Shown one piece after another: positions 1 through 10,379 of a DNA stretch of 64,000 nucleotides. The position numbers were made by a program, and so were the translations under genes. Positions within the stretch are counted from its first letter, which is position 1; each line of letters starts with the position of its first letter. Below the pieces are notes generated by a model. The model made no database searches. It was not told the origin of the DNA and saw nothing but the letters and a program-made list of their open reading frames with translations. The stretch comes from Hysterangium stoloniferum (Eukaryota > Basidiomycota > Agaricomycetes > Hysterangiales > Hysterangiaceae). The stretch covers positions 434,001 through 498,000 of the forward strand of contig WHVD01000060.1 in NCBI GenBank assembly GCA_015178975.1. Direction: 5' to 3'.

Positions 1-621
1 AAATCTTGTCGCCATCTTGGTAATTATCGGCCAACCACCGGTATGCACTGATGACAATCTTCTCAAAATTCCTTGGAGATGCCGTGTTTAGTTGGCTACA
101 TGCTAGACACAATGCTGACATACCAGGCAATCGCCAAATCAATTTTGTTGTGAACAACTTGTTTCAGGTAACTCCAAGACTTCCAAGACGGTTTGGCATA
201 AGTACCGATACCACTGTTATAGTAAGTGAGTTGTGTCCCGTCATCCTTGACAAGTTGACTGTATAGCTCGATAACATTAGTGTTCTGCAGAGCCAAGTCT
301 AAACCATTGTAAAACCTCTGGAAGATATATGAAGTTACCTTTTCTCCAAATTGATTGGAGGTACCGTCAATGCAGACGATCAAATTCCTGCCAGACTTCC
401 CTTCAGGTGGGGCTTTACATTCGCATAGAGTTCCTTCGGGATTTTCACTACATGATGAGTGAGTAACACTAAGTCGAACCTCAATGATAGACCTTATTAG
501 TATATTGCTGACCTTGGGTTGTCGGCCATCTTGCTCAAGCTGGATGGATATCGCCTGGTTGGTTTAAAGACACCATCTAGCCTCTTACCTCGACTAGAGA
601 CGCCGTCAGTTTAGAGTTCAT
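1..621 (-). CDS. DUF2235 (Tle1-like hydrolase) gene, 5' part, runs off the left edge
   Basis: This is the start of a fourth copy of the DUF2235-ARM family, read leftwards from an ATG at 621-619. Recognisable pieces are the strand-1 motif IVCIDGTSNQFG near 340-380, and the stretches NTNVIELYSQLVKDD and TYYNSGIGTYAKPSW near 190-290, all classic for the DUF2235 alpha/beta-hydrolase domain. The piece NFEKI that begins the next exon lies near 60-75. The exon after the ATG meets a TAG within about 40 bases unless a very short intron (GTAAGA...CCAG) is removed, so the first exon structure is uncertain. The catalytic serine motif and the ARM part would lie outside the window. Family membership is near certain; whether this copy is functional cannot be told. 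Confidence 0.75.
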
Positions 622-1420
622 TCTGGATAGGAACTTCAATGCTGGCGAACACTCAACATCAGTCAGTGAGTGGAGTGAGCATAGCCCGCAGAAATCATCA
701 CAGTCGACGCTGAATTCTTGGACGAGAGAAACGAAATACAGATGTGTTAAGAGATCAACTATATATCAAGTATATCACCTCTATGGTAAAAAACCTTCAT
801 GGTAAAGGACCTACCTAAATGAGCCCTTGGGTGGGCGGGGCGTTTTTAGATGCCGTAAAGGTACCGTTTTTTAGCGCCATCTTACTAAACCCTGGTCCCA
901 TACTGGTAAATTTGTGTTTCGGAAGCATGTTTGAAATTGTGGGAGCAAATCTTCGCGCCGCGGGAGCATTTTCATCGGTGCCGGAGCATTCCAACTTTTC
1001 CCGCGCTCAAAGGAAGCCCGAAAGCCTGTTGGATAGCCTTGAAGCTGCCACACCTTCTCCCTTTCCCTCTTCCTCTGCTCCCCCTCCGCTCCCCAACTCA
1101 TAATTAGCTACTGTGGAATATTTTTGAGAGCTGTTAGACCAAAGACAAAGGTGAGTGAATTTGTAAAGCCTGTTCTTTGATCTATTTTTAAATTCTCATG
1201 CAATATCAAAGGTGTGTTCTATTTATTGTTATTTAATTATCATTTGTTTAATGATTAAATAATTTATATCCAGTCAAAACTGCTCCTTCCTGGCAGTTTT
1301 CTTTTATTCTAATTTTTGTTATACACAGTATAATGCCCACTCTGAAATTTGAGGTGTGTTCTGGGCTTTTTTAGACTGTTTTGAATTATTTACACATTAT
1401 TTTTGTATTTTGGGGGTATT
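622..1420. other. 5' flank of the DUF2235 copy, no gene supported
   Basis: The sequence just upstream of the ATG (about 650-930) resembles the sequence upstream of the copies at 58.6-62.8 kb and 63.0-63.3 kb, including a block around 840-890 (GGTACCGTTTTTTAGCGCC). I read it as a duplicated promoter region. From about 1100 onward the sequence is AT-rich with nothing I can assign. Confidence 0.5.
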
Positions 1421-2554
1421 TATTGAAACAGTTGAATAATGCTTTGCAGAACACTCTGTGAGTGTGTAAGTAAACACTAATATATTCAACTGTAAAGACA
1501 TACCTGTGAGTGTATGTGTTAAGGGTGCATACATGGAGGGTTTCCAGAGAAACCCACGGAAAAGTGGTAGGACTTGGCTTCAGCTTATAGGCTGCACCCT
1601 TGTGAGATCGTCTTGTCCAATTTCAAACAGGGACAGGAATCCAGGGGAGTTCCGGCAGAGTTCATGGGTCGAGAGGTTGGGGAGTTGAGATAGATAAGTT
1701 GGAGGTTGAGTGATAGATGTGTCGGAGATGTGTTAGAGCCCGTGGGCTCCGACTAGTAAGCGCGGTGTGATTCAAAGAGGAGTTTAGAGCAGAAAATATA
1801 CTAAGATTACTGGGGAGAGTCTAAGCTGATTTTCTGACTGGATTGTATGTATAACATCTGCCAGACTATATAGACTGTGGAATGAATAACATACCAAATC
1901 CAGTAATAATGAAAACGAAACTAACAAACATAAAACGAGATAAGTAAACAACAAACTTGGTGTTAGGAATGGGATGGAACGGAGTGGAGTCCAAATTCTG
2001 ACAGGTCATGAAACTATAACAGGTACAGAGTGGGAGCGGAGTCCGAATCGTGACAGGTCATTTGACTATAACGGGAACAGGGCTCAGTTAGAGGGATGAT
2101 GGGTTTTCTGAGCAGGGTCCGGTGACTGATGCATGGGACATGGTTGGAGATAGACAGGGACAGAGTCTGGCAGGTATTCCAGTGACTGATACATGAAGTA
2201 ACAAAGTCGAACGTGGACAAGCCTGACATACAGAGTCCGGCAGGAATTCCAGTAAACTGACAATTGGTGTGTATAGGGTCCGGGTGCATATAAGTTAGTG
2301 CCTGGAGTCTGGTGGGAATTCCAGTCATAACAGTATGTATGATTGGAAAGTAAACACTAAGAAGACTTTCCCACAACCGCAGTGGAGTATTCTACTGGGT
2401 GCTTATCTAAACACACAAGAGTAACCAAACTAAGTAACTCACTAAATACTGCACCTACAGTGCTGGGAAAAATATTACAAATATCAGAAAAATATAGGGA
2501 GAAATATAGGTAATATAATAAACTATGTTAGAGCTGTAGTATCATACTCTAACA
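1421..2554 (-). mobile_element. copia-type solo LTR, split by a gypsy LTR
   Basis: The ends are TATTGAAACAG... and ...CTCTAACA, flanked by the direct repeat GTATT at 1416-1420 and 2555-2559. It matches the LTRs at 35598-35909 and 47591-47897. Without the nested LTR at 1517-2332 and its 5-bp duplication it is 313 bp, like the other copies. The first bases are TATT where the other copies have TGTT, a single G-to-A change at the terminus. The strand is set from the copia pol near 36 kb. Confidence 0.9.
1517..2332 (-). mobile_element. Ty3/gypsy solo LTR (family 1), nested in copia LTR
   Basis: It has TGTTAAGG...CATAACA ends with target-site duplication GTATG at 1512-1516 and 2333-2337. At 816 bp it matches the other family-1 LTRs, including the motif CTTGGCTTCAGCTTAT near 1574. 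It is younger than the copia LTR it splits. Apparent open frames inside it are LTR sequence. Confidence 0.92.
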
Positions 2555-2559
2555 GTATT

Positions 2560-3087
2560 TTGGCTCATCTGTCTGAATTTTTCTCCTTGTTCCCTTCCCA
2601 CTGCTTCTAGACTTTTCCCTGTAAGTATAGGAGGATAGTCACAATTTATTGAATATACAAAACTTTATGGAAAAGTCCTCATATTTTTAAGTGAAAGTAT
2701 TTCCTCTGGCTATGACTACATGTTTTAAGAGTTTATATTTCATTACCCCAAATTGTCAGTTTTAATACTTGTATACTCTTTTAAAATATCCACAAATGTC
2801 ATGGTTAAACAAGATTATTTGGGTTACAACTTAATCTATGGGATAAAATGCATTCTTGTTAGGATTCCATCATTTTGGATCCCCATGACCTATTTTAGAC
2901 TTAAAACCCTTTGTCAACTCACTATTGGTACCCCCACCCAAGGTATCACTGCTTGCAGTACTCCTGACACTTGTTTAATTATAGTAGTTAACCCTCTAGC
3001 TTTGATTCCATCTCCATCCCATCCAATCCCCCATCACCATCTCCTTTTATGTACATGTCTCACTTGCCACCTCAGACTCCTTTAGTA
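2560..3087. other. AT-rich spacer, nothing assigned
   Basis: This is the sequence between the copia LTR and the Tc1 remnant. An open frame at 2753-3085 has no motif, no recognisable domain and AT-rich composition, so I do not call a gene. Confidence 0.5.
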
Positions 3088-4657
3088 CAGTGGCTCAAAA
3101 AATCATTCCAATGTTTTTTGTTGTTTTGGAAAGATTGATTCACAATACAAATACCAGACATCAGAACATTCTTAAAGTATTATCCCATATAGTATAGCAT
3201 ATTAGCTTTAAATGGATGCTTAGCATATGTAATTTGAAGCCAAAATGGTGGAATAATAAATGAAACAAAATAATCACTCATTGGAATGATTTTTGACCCT
3301 ATATTGTTTTAACAGAAAAGCTACTATTTCAGTAAAAATATAAGTCTAAACCAATTGTAATAATAATGAACATGTCATGTGACTTTTTTTACATCAGTTT
3401 GACATGTTGACAGTTGGTTCAACCACTTCTTAGCTTTTACCATTACTATGAAAGCTATTTTTGCTACTTAGCACTTTAATATTATCTCTCTTCTTCCAGA
3501 GGGGTGTTCCTATCCTCAAATCCAGACTAACACTGACTCAGGAAGGGATACAATAAGTGTGATCAAGGCTGAAGTACTTTTGGATAAAGAAAACACCCTA
3601 GCTGGCCATCCTTCCAAGCTTATTACTCATGACAAATAGTCAATTGATCATCAAATTAGCTCTGGAAATCTTGACAAGGCTGTTCAAGCTATCCAATTTA
3701 TTAATTCTACTATTCCCAAATCTGTCACTCCCCAAACAGTCAGGAATGTACTCAAGAACAATGGTTTTGACTAAATAAGAAAGCACCCATGTTGAAGAAG
3801 GCTTATTATCGGAAGTGACTTGAGTTTGCTTAGTACCATAAAACCTCAATTGTAGGGACTGGAAGAGAGTGTTGTGGATAGATAAGACCAATATTAACAA
3901 AATTGCATCTGGTGGAAAGGTGTCATAGTCCAGTTTTCATAGTACTGAGCAAACTCAAGTGACTTCTGATAATGAGTCTTCTTCAACATGGGTGCTTTCT
4001 TCTTTGTTGCAGAGTAAAAACCATTGTTCTTGAGTACATTCCTCACTGTTTGTGACAAAGTTGAGGATAGTAGAATTAATGAATTGCGTAGCTTGAACAG
4101 CATTGTCAAGATTTCCAGAGCTAATTTGATGGACAATTGACTATTTGTTGTGAGTAATAAGCTTGGAAGGATGGCCAGCTAGGGTGTTTTCTTTATCCAA
4201 AAGTACTTCAACCTTGATCACACTTATTGTATCCCTTTCTGAGTCAGTCTTAGTCTGGATTTGAGCATAGGAACACCCTTCTGGAAGGAGAGAGATAATA
4301 TTAAAGTGCTGAGTGGCAGAAATTTTCATAGTAATGGTAAAAGCTAAGAAGTGGTTGAACCAACTGTCAACATGTCAAACAGATGTAAAAAAAGTCACAT
4401 GACATGTTCATTATTATTACAATTGGTTTAGACTTATATTTTTACAGAAATAGTAGCTTTTCTGTTAAAATAATATACTGTAGGGTCAAAAAACCATTCC
4501 AATGAGTGATTATTTTGTTTCATTTACTATTCCACATTTTGGCTTCAAATTGCATAATCTCAGCATCCATTTAAAGCCAATATGCTATACTATATGGGGT
4601 AATATTTTAAGAATTTTCTGATGTCTGGTATTTGTATTGTGAATCAATCTTTCCAAA
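3088..4657. mobile_element. Palindromic Tc1-like remnant (two 5' halves head to head)
   Basis: The left end is a Tc1-type terminus CAGTGGCTCAAAAAA preceded by TA (3086-3087), as in the element at 48500. From about 3119 to 3845 the sequence is repeated in inverse orientation at about 3940-4657. Each arm encodes the start of a Tc1 transposase, with matching stretches (for example QISSGNLD and VRNVLKNNGF) on the plus strand in the left arm (about 3499-3800) and the minus strand in the right arm (about 4330-3990). Both are broken by stops and lack the DDE domain. The last ~30 bp of the right terminus are missing, and the arm abuts the truncated DUF2235-ARM copy at 4658. Spacer 3846-3940 is not palindromic. 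Confidence 0.8.
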
Positions 4658-7098
4658 ATAATGAAGTCCCCTAGAGTAACTCCTGATTGCTGTTGGTATG
4701 CTAGAAGTTCCTTAAAAAATGCTTCGTCACATGTGCTGAGAATCTCCACAAGACACTTTGTGGATGAGTGAGCATCACCATCTGTTCTATTAAAATAATC
4801 CCAGGGATTGAACAATAGATCAATGTTCCTGGGATAATATGCAAGATGATGGATTATAGTCAATCTAAGCTGTGAAGGAAAGTGCGGCATAAGTGACACC
4901 AAGTGAACACCAGTGTTGTCCACAGAGCACAAAGCTTCTCACCCATTGTGTACAACATACAGATTAGTATGCATTAGGAAGATATAATAGGTGAATTTAG
5001 GAACATGACTTGAGGATAATTTTCAGATGGTGCAGCCCCCCTGTTGAGTCAGCTGTGCTTTCAATCATTTTCAGGACCTGCTCCGTGGCATTGGCATCAA
5101 ATATATCAAATTCGAATATATCATTCTCGTCGTGCTTAATTTCCCATAGGAGATCATACTCCGCTTCCAGCGTATAAGGGCTCATGTAATTGGACCATGT
5201 TCCTTATTGGCTGACTGGTAGGATAGTTGTTTCATAGGGAGATACTCCAGAATTTGCCAAGGAAGCATCAGGGATTCACACACTGAGCCTAGCTCATCCC
5301 AGTTCCACCCTACATTGGAACGGTCTAGTTTCAGACCTGCCCACACAGCTTCAAAGGACATCCATAGGAAGGAAGGATGTTTGCAGTCTAGATTGCCATT
5401 AACAACATTCCTTCCATCTCTGCACATCATAGGGAGTTAGCACAGAGTATATTAAAGTGATAATATCAATAGACTGACATATCTGAATGGGTCCCAGGGA
5501 ACCACACTTCTTTGATGTGTGGAATGTTCTGTCATTGCTGTCTCTTTTTCAGCAAGGTATGGTTTTCACTTGGAGTGTCAGGGATCAGAGCAGGCAGGTC
5601 GCTATGCAAAGGACATTGCAGTGGATTCTCTGATGATTCTGCAAAAAGCAGTTATAACAAATCCATGCTGCTATGCAACAACTTACTTTCATCAACCCTG
5701 ACTCCACCACATGCTGCTCGGGAAGGAATTTAACTTGGCACTCATCGAGGGCCAGTGCATGGCATAAATAACAAGTATGATCCAATTTGATGGTGCCAGG
5801 AAGATTTCAACCTCTCACAATCCCAATGGAAGAGACCGTATCCCTGATAATCCACAGGGGTCATTATTAATAGGGAAGACCGAACAAGTAGGTAATCAAT
5901 TGTACCAGACTCCAATAAAATGCACTCATATGCCTTTTCTTGAGAAGGTACCCTTGAAATGTTTTGCCAAGTTCGGGGCTCTGATGGTGATGAGGATCAT
6001 GGTGATCTCTTGTGGTATTTTCGAAATATTCCAGATTTAAAAAATCCCTTATCCTTGGGAACAGGTGTTCCCTCAGAACCTTTCAATTCTGGAGATGGGT
6101 CTTCTGATTGATGTGCCTCTTCAATAGGTTCCTTTAAGAGAGATGACCTCTTTTTCCATGGTCTTGAAAAGTGACCGCTAGGTCAGGTGGTTCCATCGCT
6201 CCTTGGATCGGCACTAATATCACCTCAGTAGTCTCCTGGGATTGATATGCGGCAAACCATCTCACAATGGAATCTGTTCTTCGTTCCCTTTGTATATGAG
6301 ACCAACCTAATCATATTAAGATCTCGTAGAATCTTCAGATGGTGAATACAGCATAATGCCTTACTTTGTCGATCATTCTGGCCAAAATGCACACTTGATA
6401 AGTGCCACATGAAAATCCTATCATACATGGATGTGATCATTTAGTGAGTGTCATAATGCACCAAATTTGTTCTACCTCACTGAACAAATAAATCTTGTTG
6501 CCATCTTGGTAATTATCAGCCAACCACTGGTATACACTGATAACAATCTTCTCAAAATTCCTTGGAGATGCGGTGTTCAGTTGGCTACAAGCTAGACATA
6601 TTGTTGACATACCAGGCAATTGCCAAATCGATTTTGTTGTTAACAACTTGTTTTAGGCAACTCCAAGACTTCCAAGATGGTTTGGCATAAGTACCGATAC
6701 CACTGTTATAGTAAGTGAGTTGTGTCCTGTCGTCCTTCACGAGCTGACTGTATAGCTTGATAACATTAGTATTCTGCAGGGCCATGCCTAATACATTGTA
6801 AAACTTCTAGAATAGGAAGTTACCTTTTCTCCAAATTGATTGGAGGTACCATCAATGCAGATGATCAAAGTTCTGCCTGTCTTCCCTTCAGGTGGCTTTA
6901 CATTTGTGTCGAGTTCCTTTGGGATTTTGACTACATGATGAGCAAGCAACACTAAGTGGAACATCAATGATCGATATTAAATATATTACTGACCTTGGAT
7001 TGTCAGCCATCTTGCTCATGCTGGATGGATATTGCCTGGTTGGTTTGGAGACACCAGCCTCTTACTTCGATGAGAGATGGCGTCAGCTTAGAGTTCAT
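4658..7098 (-). pseudogene. DUF2235-ARM gene copy, decayed and 3'-truncated
   Basis: It is homologous along its length to the genes at 53.4-57.4 kb and 58.6-62.8 kb, reading leftwards from an ATG at 7098. The DUF2235 blocks are seen in order: IDGTSNQFG (about 6840), NTNVIKLYSQLVKDD (about 6750), RNFEKIVISVYQWLADNYQDGNKIYLF (6540-6480), the nucleophile region near 6400, DTVSSI (about 5830), GTHSD (about 5495) and GGNVVNGNLD (about 5410). The expected GFSRG motif reads GFSCG here, as a C-to-T change would give. The ARM part begins (SVDNTGVHLVSLMPHFPSQLRL, 4925-4860) but stops at the Tc1 remnant near 4658, so most of the ARM repeats are gone. Many differences from the intact copies are C-to-T or G-to-A, often at CpG. 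I consider it a pseudogene. Confidence 0.85.
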
Positions 7099-7558
7099 TT
7101 CAGTTAGGAACTTCATCCAATGAGTGCATTGAGCATAGTCTGCAGAAACCATCAAAGTCAGCACTAAATTAATGGGCCAGAGAAAGGAAATATAGATGTG
7201 TTACGAAATCAACTCTATATCGACTAAATCCCCGCATATATCCCCAGATCATCTGAGAGACCAGGTTGCCTTAAACCACCTTCATCATCTCCATTTTTTC
7301 CCATGCTCAAAAAAATCTTCAAAACCCCAATTTTCTACCCACCTATATGACCTTCTTTTTCATCCCTCTACATTGACTAACATCTCCTTTTAATAACCCA
7401 GACTGACTGCGGCAGCTCCTGGCGCTATGATGCCCCCTCAACCTCAAAAACAGGCTAGCCATGCCATCCCAGTGCACACAATCTCAACAAATATCTCTGT
7501 CACAAACATGGGAGATCCAGTATCAATCCTTGCCGATAATGGCATTAGTGGGGGATGG

Positions 7559-8259
7559 TGTTAGGGTACCTACATGGTGGGTTTCTGGAGAAACCCGCAG
7601 GATATCTGGTAGGATTTGGCTTCAGCTTATAGGCTGTGCCCTCGTGAGATCATGTTGTCCAATTTCAGACAGGCGGACGGGAATCCTGGGGAGTCCAGGT
7701 GGGGTTCGTGGGTCGAGGGGTCATGGGTCAGAGGTCATGGGTTGAGAGGTCATGAGTTGAGATAGATATGAGAGATAGATGAGCCAGAGCCCATGGGCTC
7801 CAACTAGCATGAGCAGTGTGATTTAAGTAGGAGTTTAGAGCGGAAAATGTATTAGATTACTGGGGGGAATCTAAGCCGATTTTCTGACTGGATTGTATGT
7901 ACAACATCTGCCAGACTAAATATGTAGACCGTGGAATGAATGACATACCAAATCCATCCTGCTCCATTTCCCAATTGTGACAGGTCATTTGACTAAAATG
8001 GGAACGGGGCTCTGTTAGAGGGATGATGGGTTTTCCGAGTGGGGTCTGGTGACTGATGTGTGGGACAAGGTCGGACATAGACAGGGACAGAGTCCAGTGG
8101 GTATTCCGGTGACTGAAACACAACGTAATGAAGTTGAACGTAGACAAGTCTGATGTACAGAGTCTGGTGGGAATTCTGGTAATCTGACAATTGGTGTGTA
8201 TAGGGTGTGGGTGCGTATAAGTTAGTGCCCAAAGTCTGGCGGGAGTTTTGGTCGCAACA
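7559..8259 (-). mobile_element. Ty3/gypsy solo LTR (family 1)
   Basis: It has TGTTAGGG...CGCAACA ends, flanked by GATGG at 7554-7558 and 8260-8264. It is 701 bp, somewhat shorter than its relatives, and carries the shared motif CTTGGCTTCAGCTTATAGG near 7615. Confidence 0.92.
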
Positions 8260-8439
8260 GATGGTGGGACTAACATCAAAGCATTCACAGCAGTAATTCA
8301 GGAAATCATCCCAAAAAACAGCAACTATTCAATCTAACAAGCCAGTGCCAGATAACTGACAGCCATCTGCCCTCTAGAGAATGCCCCATGGGATCCCCAG
8401 GTAATAGTCCAGGGAGTTTCCAGCGATTAGTATAAGGAG

Positions 8440-9202
8440 TGTCAGAATAATTACCGGAGTACTGGGATGGACTTGGCTTCAGCTTATGTGCTGCACCTTT
8501 GTACACTCATTTGGGTGTCCATATTTTAAGCTGATGGAATGCCTACAAGGTGTGAAGGATAGGTCACATAGGAGGTGCGACTAAAGGTTTTAAGCCGCTT
8601 TATAATGTTATTATTTCCTTTCTGTTTTATATTTTCATTTCCTTCTTTATCACTCATAAATACACTTTTATTAGTTCGAGAGTCCATGTATGCTTGTGGG
8701 CGCTCTCGCCCACAAGAAGTATGCGTATGTCACAGTAGTAGTCACACGATAAAACTTAGACACCTTTCAACCCCGACAACCATCACCTGCACACGCAAGT
8801 ACTGGTTCGGGGTCTTGTCTAAAACAAACCTCTACTCTATTTCTCGTCATAGAATTACTGTAACTACACTTCACACTGAAACAGTCGAAGTCAGTTACTA
8901 TTATTTGACTTGACTTCAAGCTCTTGCCTAGTGCGGTAGGAATATCCATCGTAACTCACTGTCTTAGGATACTCTATGTCTTCCGCGCCATATATACCTT
9001 CTCTTATCTACTCGGTCATCAACCCAGCTAGATACACAATCGAATCGTACCATAAGGTCGATCCGCCCTTGTAATGATCTACCGATCGTACCATAAAGGT
9101 CAATCGTAATCTACATCTTAACTACTAGTCGATTGTATTTCGTACTATCGTTAGTCGATAACAATCGTACATTGAGTGGTAAACTACTCGACCCTTTACA
9201 CA
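8440..9202 (-). mobile_element. Solo LTR of a fourth family (763 bp)
   Basis: The ends are TGTCAGAATAATT... and ...TTTACACA, flanked by AGGAG (8435-8439) and AGGAA (9203-9207), a direct repeat with one G/A mismatch. Removing it joins two pieces of the same reading frame. It shares only the motif GGACTTGGCTTCAGCTTATG (near 8465) with the other LTR families. The open frame inside at 8575-8913 is a chance one. Confidence 0.65.
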
Positions 9203-9292
9203 AGGAAGATGTAGATTCTGGAGTTCCCATGGGAGTTCTGGAAATCAAGTGTACAGACAGACAAGAGGACTAGAGACTTGATCAGGACATAT

Positions 9293-10160
9293 TGTTAAGA
9301 TGTGTGCAGGGCTTAGTGGAGGGTTTCCAGAGAAACCTGCAGATAATCCAGTAGGACTTGGCTTCAGCTTATAGGCTGCACCCTCACGAAATCATTGTGT
9401 TCCAATTTCAGACAGGTAGATGGGAATCCTGGGGAGTCCAGGAGTAGTTGGTGGGTCGAGAGGTCAGAGGGTCAATTGCTGGAATCCCATGGAGGTTGAG
9501 GGGTCAGGCAGTGATGGGTCAGATATTGAGTGATCAATAGGTCAGAGGTCAGGTGGTGATGTGTTGGAGCCCATGGGCTCCGACAAGGTAAATAGTGGTG
9601 TGTTTCAAAGAGAGGAATAGAGCAGAAATATACTGAGATTACTGGGGAGATCTAAGCTGATTTTCTGACTGGATTGTATGTACAACATCTGCCAGACTAC
9701 ATAAACTGTGGAATGTATGTTATACCAAATCCAGTAATAATGAAATCCTAAACAAGTAATCATGAAACAAGATGAGTAAACACCAAACTAGGTATTAGGA
9801 ATGGAATGGAATGGAGGCAGAGTCTGAAACATGAGGTAATTAGACCATAATGGGAATGGGGCTCAGTTAGAGAGCTGTCAGGTTGTCCAGGTGGAGCCTG
9901 GTGACTGGTGTGTGGAATGGGGTTGGACATAGACAGGCTTTGGCATATGTGGAATGGGGTCAGACATAGACAGGCTTTGGCATGCACAGGTCCTGGTGGA
10001 GTCCAATGACTGATGTGTGAGACACAGACAATCAGGTGTAGACAGGCCTGATGTCCAGGTCCTGGTGGGTTTTCCAGTTTAGCTGTAACTTGATATAGCA
10101 AATTAGATGCATGTACTGTAGGATAGGGTCTGGAGCCCGGTGGGTTTTCTGGTCCTAACA
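9293..10160 (-). mobile_element. 3' LTR of a minus-strand Ty3/gypsy element (family 1b)
   Basis: It has TGTTAAGATG...GGTCCTAACA ends and is 868 bp. On the element's sense strand it is directly preceded by the purine tract at 10161-10178, so it is the 3' LTR of the element whose chromodomain and antisense gene lie at 10.4-12.8 kb. No target duplication can be checked because the other end of the element is lost. Confidence 0.85.
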
Positions 10161-10178
10161 GTGTCCTCCCTTTATACC
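10161..10178 (-). other. Polypurine tract of Ty3/gypsy element
   Basis: Read on the minus strand, a run with AAAGGGAGGACAC stands immediately before the TGTTAGGACC start of the 3' LTR. The same tract (AAAGGGAGGGTAC) precedes the LTR at 38685-39501. This is the usual site for plus-strand priming in reverse transcription. Confidence 0.8.
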
Positions 10179-10317
10179 AAAGTCCCAAAGAGGCTCTAGA
10201 ATGTAATAAAGTTTGTCAGCTACATATACATATGTGTCAAAGAATCATGTTGGTTACACATATGTACGTGTCAAGAGGTCATGTGATCTGGAAAATAAGG
10301 TTCAAATGTGATGAGCC

Positions 10318-10327
10318 TATATAAAAT
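10318..10327 (+). promoter_or_regulatory. TATA box of the antisense retrotransposon gene (copy 1)
   Basis: CCTATATAAAAT lies about 55 bp before the ATG at 10380, on the strand opposite to pol. The same position in the second copy holds CTATATATAA. A CT-rich stretch follows in both. Confidence 0.55.
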
Positions 10328-10379
10328 TTAGAAACAATAAAATTTCTTCTTCTTTTTATACCCCTATCATCTACTGATT

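Larger units (their letters stand above)
7427..9292 (+). pseudogene. Unknown gene remnant divergent from the DUF2235 copy, split by LTRs
   Basis: It opens with ATGATGCCCCCTCAACCTC at 7427, the same start as the frame at 57781 that lies divergent from the intact DUF2235 gene. Its pieces are 7427-7558, 8260-8439 and 9203-9292, separated by two solo LTRs. Joining at the target-site duplications gives coding-like stretches such as NIKAFTAVIQEIIPKN and LENAPWDPQVIVQG and, across the second LTR, KEDVDSGVPMGVLEIKCTD. Several TAA/TAG/TGA codons interrupt the frame. The gene is cut at 9293 by a third LTR. I do not recognise a domain. Whether the start really belongs to the downstream pieces is uncertain, because the frame shifts by one base against the 57781 copy. 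Confidence 0.4.

Noticed and set aside
819-1103. Open frame of 94 codons (plus) with an opposite frame of 76 codons
   Set aside because: It lies in the duplicated upstream region of the DUF2235 copies and is not open in the matching sequence near 62.9 kb; the opposite-strand frame is its shadow.
8575-8913. 112-codon plus-strand frame with a hydrophobic start
   Set aside because: It lies wholly inside the solo LTR 8440-9202.
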